64,000 nt of DNA from Hankyongella sp964404985. GTDB lineage: Bacteria > Pseudomonadota > Alphaproteobacteria > Sphingomonadales > Sphingomonadaceae. The stretch covers positions 1 through 64,000 of the forward strand of contig CAYOMD010000004.1 in assembly GCA_964404985.1 (NCBI GenBank), read 5' to 3'. Within the stretch, counting starts at the first letter, position 1, and every line of letters starts with the position of its first letter. The notes under the pieces were generated by a model. That model searched no databases. It was not told the origin of the DNA and saw nothing but the letters and a program-made list of their open reading frames with translations. Shown in pieces: positions 32,277-41,761 of this stretch. A program made the position numbers and the translations under genes.

Positions 32277-32809
32277 AGTCGCTCCGATACGCGGATGGCC
32301 AGGCGGCACCCGGCACGGATCATGGCAGACATCAGCGGATACGCAACCGCCTGTTCTGCGCCGCGGTCGCGCGCGGTCGCCTTGTGCTCCAGTTCCTCGG
32401 CCTGAAACTGCGCAATCGTCTCCCGCAGGGCCGGTTCGGCCACACCGAGCTGGTCGATCTGGGCCGCGTAATGGCGGTCGATCTCGGTCTCGACGGCGAC
32501 CGTGCAGGCCATCGCCGCCTTCGGGCCGATCAGCGCGGTCGCTGCCCCCAGCGCATAACCGGCCACATGCCAGAACGGTTGCAGCAGGGTCGGGCGGACG
32601 CGCCGGGCGGGAATCATGGCATCGAACGCGGCCTTGTGTGCTGCTTCCTGAGCGGCCATGTGGCGGATGTCCGCGGCGAAGGGGTGCCGGTCCCCCATGA
32701 CTGCAAGCTGCCCGGCGTAAATCCGCACCGCGCCATATTCCCCGGCCTGATTGACCCGGATCATGCGGGCCACAGTACCGTCGGTCAGCGCGGGGTTCGA
32801 ATGAGCCAT
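32273..32809 (-). CDS. coq7: Demethoxyubiquinone hydroxylase Coq7
   Basis: 178 residues from the ATG at 32809. The di-iron carboxylate ligands are in NQAGEYGAVRIY, AAQEAAHKAAF, VETEIDRHYAAQ and AEELEHKATA. It hydroxylates demethoxyubiquinone in ubiquinone biosynthesis. Its 5' end overlaps dsbB by 25 bp, and its 3' end overlaps the isoaspartyl peptidase gene by 4 bp. Confidence 0.95.
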   Translation of the reverse strand: MAHSNPALTDGTVARMIRVNQAGEYGAVRIYAGQLAVMGDRHPFAADIRHMAAQEAAHKAAFDAMIPARRVRPTLLQPFWHVAGYALGAATALIGPKAAMACTVAVETEIDRHYAAQIDQLGVAEPALRETIAQFQAEELEHKATARDRGAEQAVAYPLMSAMIRAGCRLAIRVSERL

Positions 32810-33270
32810 AACACACCTGCAGCAGCAAGAAACGACATCAGCAGATTGTAGCCCGCCATCGATACGCCGAACAGGGACCATGCGATTTCGTCGCAGCGGA
32901 TCGCCGGCGTCGCGATCAGCTGCTCCAGCATGTCCGCTGTCGACCCGACAACTCCCTGAGCCGCACAATCCGTCGGGCCATCCCACCATGCCTGCTCCAC
33001 GCCGACATGCATAAAACCGATGCCGCCCGTTATCAGCAGTGCGAGTGCCGCCAGCGCGGTCAAGGCCCGGCCGCCCCCCGGGCTTCGCCTGCCGACCATC
33101 ATGGCCGCGAGGCCAAGCGCAATCGCGACGGCATGCGGATAGCGCTGCCAGAGGCACATTTCGCAGGGAAACAGGCCGCCGATGTACTGGAATGCCAGCG
33201 CCCCGCCGAGCAGCAGTGCCGAGGTTGCAGCCGCCAGCATGGGTGCCAGAATTTGGCGGTGCAGGGTCAA
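32785..33270 (-). CDS. dsbB: Disulfide bond formation protein DsbB
   Basis: 161 residues with four membrane helices. First periplasmic redox pair CxxC in PCEMCLWQRYPH, second pair in the DCAAQGVV and AIRCDE region. It reoxidises DsbA using quinone. Fits well beside coq7 in a quinone context, though that link is inference. It overlaps both neighbours. Confidence 0.93.
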   Translation of the reverse strand: MTLHRQILAPMLAAATSALLLGGALAFQYIGGLFPCEMCLWQRYPHAVAIALGLAAMMVGRRSPGGGRALTALAALALLITGGIGFMHVGVEQAWWDGPTDCAAQGVVGSTADMLEQLIATPAIRCDEIAWSLFGVSMAGYNLLMSFLAAAGVLWLIRTPR

Positions 33271-34523
33271 CGCGCGGCCACAGCGCGCGGGTGCGTGTAC
33301 CGCGCGATCATGCTGGGCGAGACGAGATTGACCCCTTCTGCCTCCAGCCCGGCGACCAGCGTCTGGACGGTTTTCACCGCACGGGGTGAGGCCTCAACGA
33401 ACGCGATGGTGTAACCGCGCTGACGGGCCTGTGTCGCCAGTATGGAGATATCAGCGACCGAGGGCGTCGCCTCGATGTAGCGGTCGTTGGAGGCAACCGG
33501 CACGTCCAGTCTTTCGCCGAGATCTTTGGACACGGTATCAGCGGCGGCCCGCGCATCGAGGAACATCAGGCTGCTGCCCTTGAGGTGGCGCAGAACCTGC
33601 GTCATCACCACCGTATCGCGGGTCACGGCTGACCCCATGATGTTATAAGCCCCTACGGCGCCGGGGGCCTGCGCCAGCGCCCAGGACAGGTTCTCGGCAT
33701 TCTCGTCGGGGCTGACCTGCAAGCGAATGGTATGCGGGCCGGGATCGTTGCGCGGATAGCTGAGCGGCTGCATCGGGATCCCTGCCCACACTTCATGCCC
33801 TTTGCGGACAGCGGCAGCCGCCATTTCGCGACTCCCCTTGCCGCCCGGCGCGATGCCGATTGCCACAGACATCGGCAATGCCGCGATGATCGATTTGCCG
33901 AGCGCCGCATTGCCACCGACTTCGGTGACGACAATCGCTGCCCAGGGCCTTGGCGGCGCACCCGCCGGCGCAACCGCCTGCAACGCTGCCATTTGTTCCG
34001 GCGCAAGGTTTGTTTGCGACTGCTGGTCCGGCACCAGCCGCAAGGGTGTACCCGCATCTGCAGGCGCGGCATTGGTTGGCGTCTCCTGCCGGGTTTGCGC
34101 CGGAGTCCCGCTCTGTTCCATGAGTGGGTCGGACTTTGCGCGCGCATTGTCATGCTGTGGTGGTGCTTTGCCGGGTGGACGATCGGCAGGCATCCCCACA
34201 TCCTCCCCGCTTTCCGCCAGACCCTTTTCCTTGGCGGCGACCGCCATTTCCTGGTCACGCTTCCAGTTTTTCATCATCGGCTGGAGAATGCGGGAAAACG
34301 CGCCAGCCATCGCGCTGAGCAGCAGCACGGCGACGCCAGCCATCATGACCATCTGGATGAGACCGACCCGGTTGCGGCGACGCCCCCCCCGTGTCTCGGC
34401 CAGACGTGCCGCACCACTGGACAGGATGATCTTCGCCGCCGCTTCCCAGTCAGGTGCGGGGCTGGATCGGCCGTCATCGTTGCGGCCGCGTTCCGTCTGG
34501 ATGTCTTGATCCGCGCTTGTCAT
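33267..34523 (-). CDS. Divergent polysaccharide deacetylase family protein
   Basis: 418 residues. A cytoplasmic N-terminus leads to one membrane helix (VGLIQMVMMAGVAVLLL). A Pro/Ala/Gln-rich linker (about 90-190) follows, then the deacetylase-like domain with the conserved MQPLSYPRNDPGPHTIRL and IMGSAVTRDTVVMTQVLRHL. The metal triad of true deacetylases is not obvious, so activity is uncertain. The family (YibQ-like) commonly follows EnvC and CtpA genes, as here, suggesting a cell-wall role. Confidence 0.88.
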   Translation of the reverse strand: MTSADQDIQTERGRNDDGRSSPAPDWEAAAKIILSSGAARLAETRGGRRRNRVGLIQMVMMAGVAVLLLSAMAGAFSRILQPMMKNWKRDQEMAVAAKEKGLAESGEDVGMPADRPPGKAPPQHDNARAKSDPLMEQSGTPAQTRQETPTNAAPADAGTPLRLVPDQQSQTNLAPEQMAALQAVAPAGAPPRPWAAIVVTEVGGNAALGKSIIAALPMSVAIGIAPGGKGSREMAAAAVRKGHEVWAGIPMQPLSYPRNDPGPHTIRLQVSPDENAENLSWALAQAPGAVGAYNIMGSAVTRDTVVMTQVLRHLKGSSLMFLDARAAADTVSKDLGERLDVPVASNDRYIEATPSVADISILATQARQRGYTIAFVEASPRAVKTVQTLVAGLEAEGVNLVSPSMIARYTHPRAVAAR

Positions 34524-34535
34524 GCAGCCTCAATG

Positions 34536-35882
34536 TCAACGGGCTGCAGATGCCACCTTAGCCGGAGTCTTTTCAAGACGCTTCAGGACCTTGATCGCAT
34601 AGTCCAGCTGAAAGTCGTCGATTTTCAGTTTTTTCAGCGCCTCGGCGGTCGCGCTGAAGCGAGGATCCTGCTTGTCGTCGACTTCCTCGGTCCGGCTTTC
34701 GCCGCTCTTGTTGTTGATGAGGTGGTTGCGCAGATCCGCCTCGCGCAGTCGTGGCCGGGTGTTGAGGTCCGGGTCCGAGAGTTGCGGCACGAGGATATCC
34801 GGCTGGACGCCGAGCTCCTGGACCGAACGCCCGGACGGCGTGTAGTAGCGCGCAGTGGTCAGACGCAGCGCGGTGTCCTCGGACAGCGGGATCAGCGTCT
34901 GGACCGACCCCTTGCCGAAGGTCCGCTGGCCGAGCACGAGGGCGCGGCGATGGTCCTGCAGGGCACCGGCGACAATCTCGGATGCGGATGCGCTCGATTC
35001 GTCGACGAGCACGATAATCGGCTTGCCGTTGGTCTGGTCGCCCGGGCGTGCATAGTAGCGCTGGATATCGTCCTTGCGGCGACCGCGCTGGGAGGCGATC
35101 TCGCCCCGCTCCAGGAACACGTCGCTGACCTCGATCGCCTGATCGAGCAGACCGCCCGGATTGCGTCGCAGATCAATAACATAGCCGGTGATCTTCTTGT
35201 CGCCGATCTTCTGCTGCAGGTCCGATACCGCGGTACGTGTCGAGGCTCCGACGTTCTTGTTGAACTGCGAGACCCGGATGTAGCCGATGGTGCCGGCCTT
35301 CACCTCACTGCGGACGCGGTTCAGGGTGATGGTCTCACGGACCAGCACGATATCGCGGGTCTTGTCTTCGCCTTCGCGGGCAATGGTCAAGGTGATGGAC
35401 GTCTTGGGCGGGCCTTTCATCTTGGTGATGGCGTCCTGCAGGCTGAAGCCAAAAATCGATTCTTTGTTGATGTGGGTAATATAGTCGCCCGCCTTGATGC
35501 CCGCGCGGGACGCCGGCGTCTCATCAATCGGGGAGACGACCTTCACGACACCGTTTTCCTGGGTGACCTCGATCCCCAGCCCGCCATACTCGCCTTCGGT
35601 CTGCTGGCGCATCTGCTCGAAGTCGCGCGAATCCAGGAAGCTCGAATGCGGGTCGAGCGACGCCAGCATCCCGTTGATCGCGCCTTCCAGAAGCTTCTTG
35701 TCGTCCACCTTCTCGACATACTCGGCGCGCACGCGCTCGAAGACGTCCATCAACTGGTCGAGCTGGCGATAGGTCTCGGCATCGTTCGCCGCAGCGTGCG
35801 CTGCCGGCGCAGACATGGCCAGGAAACCGGCGACCGCCAGCATCGGGGTGATTTGGAGAAATCGCTTTGTGCCACGCATCAT
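34536..35882 (-). CDS. ctpA: S41 family C-terminal processing protease CtpA
   Basis: 448 residues from the ATG at 35882 (a second ATG lies at 35879). Signal peptide ends near SAPAAHA. PDZ domain around GIEVTQENGVVKVVSP. Catalytic Ser and Lys lie in VDESSASASEIVAGA and GQRTFGKGSVQTL. It cleaves C-termini of periplasmic proteins, often peptidoglycan hydrolases, consistent with the EnvC-like gene directly upstream. Confidence 0.95.
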   Translation of the reverse strand: MMRGTKRFLQITPMLAVAGFLAMSAPAAHAAANDAETYRQLDQLMDVFERVRAEYVEKVDDKKLLEGAINGMLASLDPHSSFLDSRDFEQMRQQTEGEYGGLGIEVTQENGVVKVVSPIDETPASRAGIKAGDYITHINKESIFGFSLQDAITKMKGPPKTSITLTIAREGEDKTRDIVLVRETITLNRVRSEVKAGTIGYIRVSQFNKNVGASTRTAVSDLQQKIGDKKITGYVIDLRRNPGGLLDQAIEVSDVFLERGEIASQRGRRKDDIQRYYARPGDQTNGKPIIVLVDESSASASEIVAGALQDHRRALVLGQRTFGKGSVQTLIPLSEDTALRLTTARYYTPSGRSVQELGVQPDILVPQLSDPDLNTRPRLREADLRNHLINNKSGESRTEEVDDKQDPRFSATAEALKKLKIDDFQLDYAIKVLKRLEKTPAKVASAAR

Positions 35883-35948
35883 ATGTTCCGCCTTGTTATC
35901 CGCATTATGCACCAGGTTAGGGTCCATACGCCACCAAACAGTTACCGA

Positions 35949-37250
35949 TCACCCGCTCTGTGCATTCGCCGCCTTGGAGCTTGATCGCCGCAGCCATGCG
36001 GCAGGGTTGATCGGCTGCCCGTCCCTGCGTACCTCCAGATAGAGCTCCGGCGCCGAGTCTCCAGGCATCACGCCGACAGGCTCGCCAACCCGGACCGGTT
36101 CGCCGACCGCAACGTCGATGCGCGCGAATCCCGCCAGTAGACTATGATAGCCGTTGCTGTGCGCCACAATCACCAACAGGCCGTAGCCCCTGAACTCGCC
36201 CGCAAAAAGCACACGGCCGGACGCAGCCGCCGTCACCTGCGCGCCTGAGCGGGTCTGGATGGTCACGCCGCGCGAGGACACCCCGGCTTCTGTATTTGCG
36301 CCGAACGCCGTCACGATCCGCCCGGATGCCGGCATGGCGAAGTTCGGCGCCTGGCGCGGATCGGGTGCCGATGCGACCGCCTGCGACGGGGTCGTCTCAG
36401 GTGCCGCCCTGTCGTCCGTTGATTTATCGTCCGTAGGTTTTTCGGCGGCTGCTTTATCCGATTGAGGTGAGGCCTGCTCCCTTACCAGATCCGCCGGGCG
36501 GAACCGGTGTCCCGGCAAGGACGCCAGTTGCTCGCTCCGGGTGTTTGCCGCATCCAGCTTTTGCAGCAGATCCCGCAGATTGGTCGACTCCTGGGCCAAT
36601 TCCGCCAATCGCTCGGCAGTCTGGGCACTGGCCTGCACCACCTGGCTGCGTGACCGCTCCCGGTCCAGGCGTAGCCGCGCGATTGATCGCCGGCTGCGCT
36701 CCAGATCCGCCAGTTCCCGGGCATAGCGCGCGCGCTCCGCAATCTGCTGGCTCCGGACGCGCCGCAATTCCCCGGTCTGGTCGCGCAGGTCCTGGGCACG
36801 CGCACGCAGTTCTGCCACCATGACCTGCATCATGCCCGCCGTGCGCGCCGTCTCAAGCGCACTGCGCGGACGCGCCAGCACCAGCGCTGGCGGCCGACGC
36901 GACAGGCGCTGGAACGCCGCCAGCAGGTTGGCAAGTTCATCCTGACGACTCCCCAGATCGGCCAGTGCGCGCTGCTGCAGCGTGTCGAGTCGACTGAGGG
37001 ACGTCTCCAGCGCCGTCAGTCGGCGCTCGTGCGACTGGATGGCCCGGGCCAGCGCCACCATTTGCGACGTGGTGATCTCGAGTTGCCGGTCGAGCGCTTG
37101 CGCCTGTGTTGCCAGTGCGTCCTGCCGGGCGCGGCTGTCGCGGGCTTGCCGGTCAAGGGTTTGCACCTGCTCGCGCGCACTCACCGCGCTCTCCTGCGCA
37201 CTGGCAGGGGCGGCAAGGCACAGGAGCAGGCAGGTGCAGGCGAGTCTCAT
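35949..37250 (-). CDS. EnvC-like murein hydrolase activator with degenerate M23 domain
   Basis: 433 residues from the ATG at 37250, overlapping rlmH by 4 bp. Signal peptide (MRLACTCLLLCLAAPASAQ), then long coiled coils (about 25-260), then an LytM/M23 domain: VTAAASGRVLFAGEFRGYG, SNGYHSLLAGFARIDV, PELYLEVRRDGQPINPAAWL. Zinc-ligand positions of active M23 peptidases appear lost (for example LYLEVR without the HxH), as in amidase activators. Expected to activate septal amidases in the periplasm. Confidence 0.9.
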   Translation of the reverse strand: MRLACTCLLLCLAAPASAQESAVSAREQVQTLDRQARDSRARQDALATQAQALDRQLEITTSQMVALARAIQSHERRLTALETSLSRLDTLQQRALADLGSRQDELANLLAAFQRLSRRPPALVLARPRSALETARTAGMMQVMVAELRARAQDLRDQTGELRRVRSQQIAERARYARELADLERSRRSIARLRLDRERSRSQVVQASAQTAERLAELAQESTNLRDLLQKLDAANTRSEQLASLPGHRFRPADLVREQASPQSDKAAAEKPTDDKSTDDRAAPETTPSQAVASAPDPRQAPNFAMPASGRIVTAFGANTEAGVSSRGVTIQTRSGAQVTAAASGRVLFAGEFRGYGLLVIVAHSNGYHSLLAGFARIDVAVGEPVRVGEPVGVMPGDSAPELYLEVRRDGQPINPAAWLRRSSSKAANAQSG

Positions 37251-37672
37251 CCTGCGCGATGATAGGGATGACCGGCGTGAATGGCGAGCGCGCGATACAG
37301 TTGCTCGGCCAGCATCGCGCGCACCATCATGTGGGGCCAGGTCATTGGCCCGAACGACAGCAGCACATCGGCGTCCGCACGGGCAGGCTCCTCGTGGCCG
37401 TCCGCCCCGCCGATCAGCAGGCGCACCTCGCGCACGCCGTCGTCCCGCCATTGCGCAAGCAGCGTGGAAAAACCAAGGCTATCAAAGGTCTTGCCGCGTT
37501 CATCAAGAGCGATGGTCCGGTACGGCGTCAGGGGTGCCGGCCATTTCGGTGGACGGCCGTCCGGGCTTTCGGTCACGCGCACCGGCCAGGGGATCCGCGC
37601 CAGATACCGGTCGACGAGGTCCGCCTCCGGGCACCGGCCGATCTTGCCGATCGCCAGAATGTGCAGGAGCAT
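37247..37672 (-). CDS. rlmH: 23S rRNA pseudouridine-1915 N3-methyltransferase RlmH
   Basis: 141 residues. SPOUT-fold motifs: LLIGGADGHEE, DVLLSFGPMTWPHMMVRAML and the C-terminal AGHPYHRAG, whose tyrosine and histidine contribute to activity. It methylates helix 69 of 23S rRNA. The stop overlaps the EnvC-like start, and the gene begins 9 bp after the nadD-rsfS fusion. Confidence 0.96.
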   Translation of the reverse strand: MLLHILAIGKIGRCPEADLVDRYLARIPWPVRVTESPDGRPPKWPAPLTPYRTIALDERGKTFDSLGFSTLLAQWRDDGVREVRLLIGGADGHEEPARADADVLLSFGPMTWPHMMVRAMLAEQLYRALAIHAGHPYHRAG

Positions 37673-37681
37673 GCGCTGCTG

Positions 37682-38809
37682 TCAGCCGGCGTGAGCGGCC
37701 GGCACCTCGATCGACCACATCTTCTCCAGGCCGTAGAAGCTGCGAACTTCCGGGCGGAACAGATGGACGATGGCGTCGCCGGCATCAATCAGCACCCAAT
37801 CCGCTGTTTGCAGGCCCTCGATGCGCACCGGCACACCATGGTCGCGCTTCAGCCGTTCGGCGAGGTTCTGGGCCATGGCCGCCACCTGCCGGGTCGACCG
37901 GCCGCTGGCGATCACCATGTAATCGGCAATGGTCGATTTGCCCGCGAGCGGGATCGACACGACCTCTTCGGCCTTGTCGTCATCGAGCGATTGCAAAATG
38001 GCCTTGTGGAGAAGACTGCTGTCCGGGTCGGACGCGCCGCCCATCATGGGCGGGACAGAGGGGGCGCTGCCGGGGGCAGCCTGGGGAACGGGCAAGCCGA
38101 TACTCTCCTGTGTTGCGACGCTGCGCCCCAATTGGCGCAGACTCGCGGGTTGTGTGACCGGGCCGCTGAATGCTGCCGCCCAATCCGGTTCATGCTGGCG
38201 AATGGCCGTCGCCGACGCGCTGTGCAGCGGGTGATCCAGCAACACAACCGCCGGCAATGTCCAGTCCGGCCAGCATCTGGCGGTTGTCTGACGATGCATG
38301 AAACGCCGCAACCGGGACAGGGCTGGAGCCGTCCAACGAAGCACATGATAACCCGGACGGGCGAAAACGGCAATCGGCACCATGCGCAGGATATCAGTCC
38401 AGCGATCCCACAGATGGAAACGCAGCAGATTATCCTCGCCCATCAGCCAGATGAACTGCGTATGCGGATGCAGCCGCTTGAGAGCCTGCAAGGTGTCGGC
38501 GGTGTAGGCGGTCTGTAAATCCGTCTCGATGGTGGTGGGCACGATACGCGGATGCCGCTCGGCTGCGCGCGCTGCGGCCAGCCGCGCATCGATGGGTGCC
38601 ATGCCGGCACGCGCCTTCAGCGGGTTCTGCGGCGAGACCAGCCACCACACGGCGTCCAGCTGAAGCCGCGCCAGCGCCTGGACACTGATATGCACATGCC
38701 CTGCATGGGCGGGGTTGAACGAGCCACCGAGCAAGCCAACCCGCTGCCCACGCCAGCGCGGGGCATTGCGCACGAGGATCGCCTGAGCCGCCGGATCAAT
38801 ACAGTCCAA
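37682..38809 (-). CDS. nadD-rsfS: NadD-RsfS fusion: nicotinate-nucleotide adenylyltransferase plus ribosome silencing factor
   Basis: One uninterrupted frame of 375 residues. Residues about 23-210 are NadD: nucleotidyltransferase motif GLLGGSFNPAHAGHVHIS, WWLVSPQNPLK, and the C-terminal SASATAIRQ. Residues 211-260 form a Pro/Ala/Gln-rich linker. Residues about 261-370 are RsfS/Iojap: AEEVVSIPLAGKSTIADYMV, ASGRSTRQVAAMAQNLAE, DAGDAIVHLF. These are normally separate neighbouring genes. Met255-Met256 (38047) could be an internal start, but no strong ribosome site precedes it. Translation starts at a TTG 4 bp after glnD, or at a nearby GTG. Confidence 0.88.
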   Translation of the reverse strand: MDCIDPAAQAILVRNAPRWRGQRVGLLGGSFNPAHAGHVHISVQALARLQLDAVWWLVSPQNPLKARAGMAPIDARLAAARAAERHPRIVPTTIETDLQTAYTADTLQALKRLHPHTQFIWLMGEDNLLRFHLWDRWTDILRMVPIAVFARPGYHVLRWTAPALSRLRRFMHRQTTARCWPDWTLPAVVLLDHPLHSASATAIRQHEPDWAAAFSGPVTQPASLRQLGRSVATQESIGLPVPQAAPGSAPSVPPMMGGASDPDSSLLHKAILQSLDDDKAEEVVSIPLAGKSTIADYMVIASGRSTRQVAAMAQNLAERLKRDHGVPVRIEGLQTADWVLIDAGDAIVHLFRPEVRSFYGLEKMWSIEVPAAHAG

Positions 38810-38813
38810 TAGT

Positions 38814-41618
38814 CTAGGCCACTTCGGTCATGGCATCGACGTACTGCGCTAGCGACTCCGCCTCGTCCTCGGTGCCCGTCTCCCCCTTGAGGGCGGCGCT
38901 CAGGCGGCGCTCCAGGCTGCGCAGGCGGTTGGCGTTGACGATCTTCTCGTTGGTCAGATCGGTGATGTAGAACACGTCGATCGCCCGCTCGCCATAGGTC
39001 GCCACATGGGCCGAGTGGACGGTCACTTTCGCCTGATAGAGCGCGTAGGTCAGCGCGAACAGCAGCGCCGGCCGGTCGGCGGCGTTGACCTCGACCACCG
39101 TGAACCGGTTGGAGGCCTTGTTGTCGATCAGCACGCGCGGCTCGACCCTGAACACATTGGCCCTCGGGCGAACCGGCAGTTTGCCGGCCAGTCGGTCATG
39201 CAGCTTGATCTTGCCGGCGATCGACTGCTTGATGGTCTCGCGCATGCGCTCCAGTCGCTCCGGATCGTCGAACAACTCGCCGTTCGGGCACTGAATGACC
39301 ACATTGTCCAATGCCATGCCCTGCCGGGTCGTGTGGATGCGCGCGCCAACGATATTGGCACCGGCCAGCGAGATCGCGCCGGCCAGCCGGAAGAACAGCC
39401 CCGGATGGTCAGCCCCATAGACCGAGATCAGCGTGGCGCCGGAATCCATATCGATGACGGTCGCGACAGAGAGCACGTGACCGGTCTTCTCTGCGATCCG
39501 CACCTGCTCGGCGTTGAGGTAGAGAACGTCCTGCGGCTCTGCGACCCAATAGGCGTCGAAGAACTGGTTGCAATGCCGCTCCACGTCTGCCTTGGGCCAA
39601 CCGAGTTGCTCGCCCATCCGCTGCTGCTTGACCTCGATCCGCTCCCGGCGACCGCGCGCGGCATGGCCGAGCAGCAGAACCTCCTCGGCCGCTTCATAGA
39701 GCTGGCGCAGCAACTGCCCCTTCCAGCCGTTCCAGGTGCCCGGGCCCACCGCGCGGATGTCGACCACGGTCAGGATCAACAGCAGCCTCAGTCGCTCGGG
39801 GCTTTGAACCTCGGTCGCAAAGTCCAGAACCGTCTTGAAGTCGGACAGGTCGCGCTTGAACGCGGTTGCGGACATCAGCAGGTGGTAGCGGACCAGCCAG
39901 GCGACCGTCTCCGTCTCCTCAGGCGTCAAACCCAGGCGCGGGCACAGCCGTTCTGCCACCTCTGCACCCAATGTAGAATGGTCGCCGCGCCGGCCTTTGG
40001 CGATATCGTGCAGCAGCACAGCCACATACAGCACGCGGCGGGAGTGGATTTTCGGCATCAGCTCGGTGGAGAGCGGGTGCTCGCCTGCCAGCTCCCCCTT
40101 CTCGATCCGTGCCAGAAGCCCGATCGCGCGGATGGTATGCTCATCCACCGTGTAGTGGTGGTACATGTCATACTGCATCTGGGCGACCACGCGGCCAAAG
40201 TCCGGCACGAAGCGCCCGAACACGCCGGCCTCGTTCATGACGCGCAGGGTCGACTCCGGGTCATGACGCGACGTCAGTACATCGAGAAACACGGCGTTTG
40301 CCTCCGGGTTTTCCCGCAGCGCCGCGGAAATGCACCCGGCATCCTGATTGGCCTGACGCATGGTGGTCGGGTGAATTTCCAGGCCATGGCGGTCAGCGAC
40401 CTGGAACATCGTCAGCAACCGCATCGGGTCCTTGCGGAAATAATCCGTCTGCGGAATGGCCAGCCGGTTCGACTGCAGGACAAAGCCCTCCAGGTTGCGC
40501 GGCCGGCGCTTCAGGCTGGGCAACTGGATGAACGGCTTCTTGCGGCTGGCATCGGCAATATGCGCCAGAAACACCGCTGTCAGGTCGCCGACCTGCTTGG
40601 CAGTCCAGAAATAATGCTTCATGAACCGCTCGACTGCGGCAACGCCAACCCGCTCCCGGTACTGGAGGCGCTCTGCGAGTTCGCGCTGGACATCGAACGT
40701 CAGCCGCTCCTCCGGCCGGTTGGTGAGAGCATGCAGGTGGCACCGCAGCGCCCACAAATAGCCCTCCGCGCGCTGGAACAGCCGCAGCTCGGCCGCGGTG
40801 AACAACCCGACTCGCACCAGATCGGCGACATCGTCCACCCGGTGCATGAACTTGCCAATCCAGAACAGCGTATGCAGGTCGCGCAGACCGCCGATCCCCT
40901 CCTTCAGGTTTGGCTCCACGACGTAGCGGCTGTCACCCATACGCTTGTGACGGGCGTCGCGCTCGGCCAGCTTGTCCGCGATGAACTGGCGCTCCCGCCC
41001 CGCCACAACCTGATCATAATAGGCACGCGACGCCTGCTTGTAGAGATCTTCGTCCCCGGCCAGATAGCGCCCTTCGAGCACGGCGGTCGCAATCGTCAGA
41101 TCCTGGCGGCAGGCGGCAACCATCTCGTCAACCGAACGGCTGGCATGGCCGACCTTCAGGCGCAAATCCCACAGCGAGTATAAGACGGTCTCGATCACCT
41201 GCTCGCACCAGGCCGTCTGCTTGAACGGGATCAGGAACATGATGTCGACATCGGAGTGCAGCGCCATCTCGGCGCGCCCGAAGCCACCGACAGACAGCAG
41301 GGTCAGGCGCTCGCCCTGGGTTCGGCTGGCGGTGGGATAAAGTTTGGTAGTCGCCGCATCGAACAGCAGCCTTACGACCTGCTCCATCAGGAAGGCATAG
41401 CCTCCGGCCAGTTGCCGGCCATGCTGCCGGCCCTGGCTCAGGCGCGCGGCCATCTCGGCACGGCCGGCGGCCAACGCATCACGCAGCACCGCAACTGTTG
41501 CAGCCCTTGCAGCGCCCGCACCCTCGGTCTGTGCAATGGCATGCGCGATCTGGTCGCCGACGACACGTCGGTCGATGATGGCACGCCGCTGCGGCACATG
41601 CGCGAACAGGTCTTTCAT
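38814..41618 (-). CDS. glnD: Bifunctional PII uridylyltransferase/uridylyl-removing enzyme
   Basis: 934 residues. Nucleotidyltransferase domain with SVGGFGRAEMALHSDVDIMF. HD hydrolase domain with HTIRAIGLLARIEKG and AVLLHDIAKGRRGDHS. Two C-terminal ACT domains (STLISVYGADHPGLFFRLAG split region, and VVEVNAADRPALLFALTYAL). It modifies PII in response to glutamine, the top of the nitrogen cascade that uses RpoN. The nadD-rsfS fusion follows 4 bp after its stop. Confidence 0.97.
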   Translation of the reverse strand: MKDLFAHVPQRRAIIDRRVVGDQIAHAIAQTEGAGAARAATVAVLRDALAAGRAEMAARLSQGRQHGRQLAGGYAFLMEQVVRLLFDAATTKLYPTASRTQGERLTLLSVGGFGRAEMALHSDVDIMFLIPFKQTAWCEQVIETVLYSLWDLRLKVGHASRSVDEMVAACRQDLTIATAVLEGRYLAGDEDLYKQASRAYYDQVVAGRERQFIADKLAERDARHKRMGDSRYVVEPNLKEGIGGLRDLHTLFWIGKFMHRVDDVADLVRVGLFTAAELRLFQRAEGYLWALRCHLHALTNRPEERLTFDVQRELAERLQYRERVGVAAVERFMKHYFWTAKQVGDLTAVFLAHIADASRKKPFIQLPSLKRRPRNLEGFVLQSNRLAIPQTDYFRKDPMRLLTMFQVADRHGLEIHPTTMRQANQDAGCISAALRENPEANAVFLDVLTSRHDPESTLRVMNEAGVFGRFVPDFGRVVAQMQYDMYHHYTVDEHTIRAIGLLARIEKGELAGEHPLSTELMPKIHSRRVLYVAVLLHDIAKGRRGDHSTLGAEVAERLCPRLGLTPEETETVAWLVRYHLLMSATAFKRDLSDFKTVLDFATEVQSPERLRLLLILTVVDIRAVGPGTWNGWKGQLLRQLYEAAEEVLLLGHAARGRRERIEVKQQRMGEQLGWPKADVERHCNQFFDAYWVAEPQDVLYLNAEQVRIAEKTGHVLSVATVIDMDSGATLISVYGADHPGLFFRLAGAISLAGANIVGARIHTTRQGMALDNVVIQCPNGELFDDPERLERMRETIKQSIAGKIKLHDRLAGKLPVRPRANVFRVEPRVLIDNKASNRFTVVEVNAADRPALLFALTYALYQAKVTVHSAHVATYGERAIDVFYITDLTNEKIVNANRLRSLERRLSAALKGETGTEDEAESLAQYVDAMTEVA

Positions 41619-41689
41619 AGCCGCATATTAGCGCAGTTCCGACGATTGCCAAACTATTCGCCGGAGGGGTGACAGGCCTGTTTGAAAAT

Positions 41690-41761
41690 CCCCGCTCGTG
41701 GTGAGCTTAGACTGAACCACGGCCCGGGCTACCCTTCGTCAAGCTCAGGGTGAACGGGGCT
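41690..41761. repeat. Imperfect palindromic repeat, family D copy 3
   Basis: CCCGCTCGTGGTGAGC ... CCCTTCGTCAAGCTCAGGGTGAACGGGG. Related to 12440-12525 and, inverted, 16715-16790. It fills the gap between mutS (which ends at 41762) and glnD on the same strand. Confidence 0.65.

Noticed and set aside
30540..32405. 621-codon plus-strand open frame opposite dapF and the isoaspartyl peptidase
   Set aside because: Spans two well-supported minus-strand genes and has no recognisable domain.
39006..41183. 725-codon open frame opposite glnD
   Set aside because: Arg/His/Gln/Leu-rich shadow of a conserved gene; no domain recognised.
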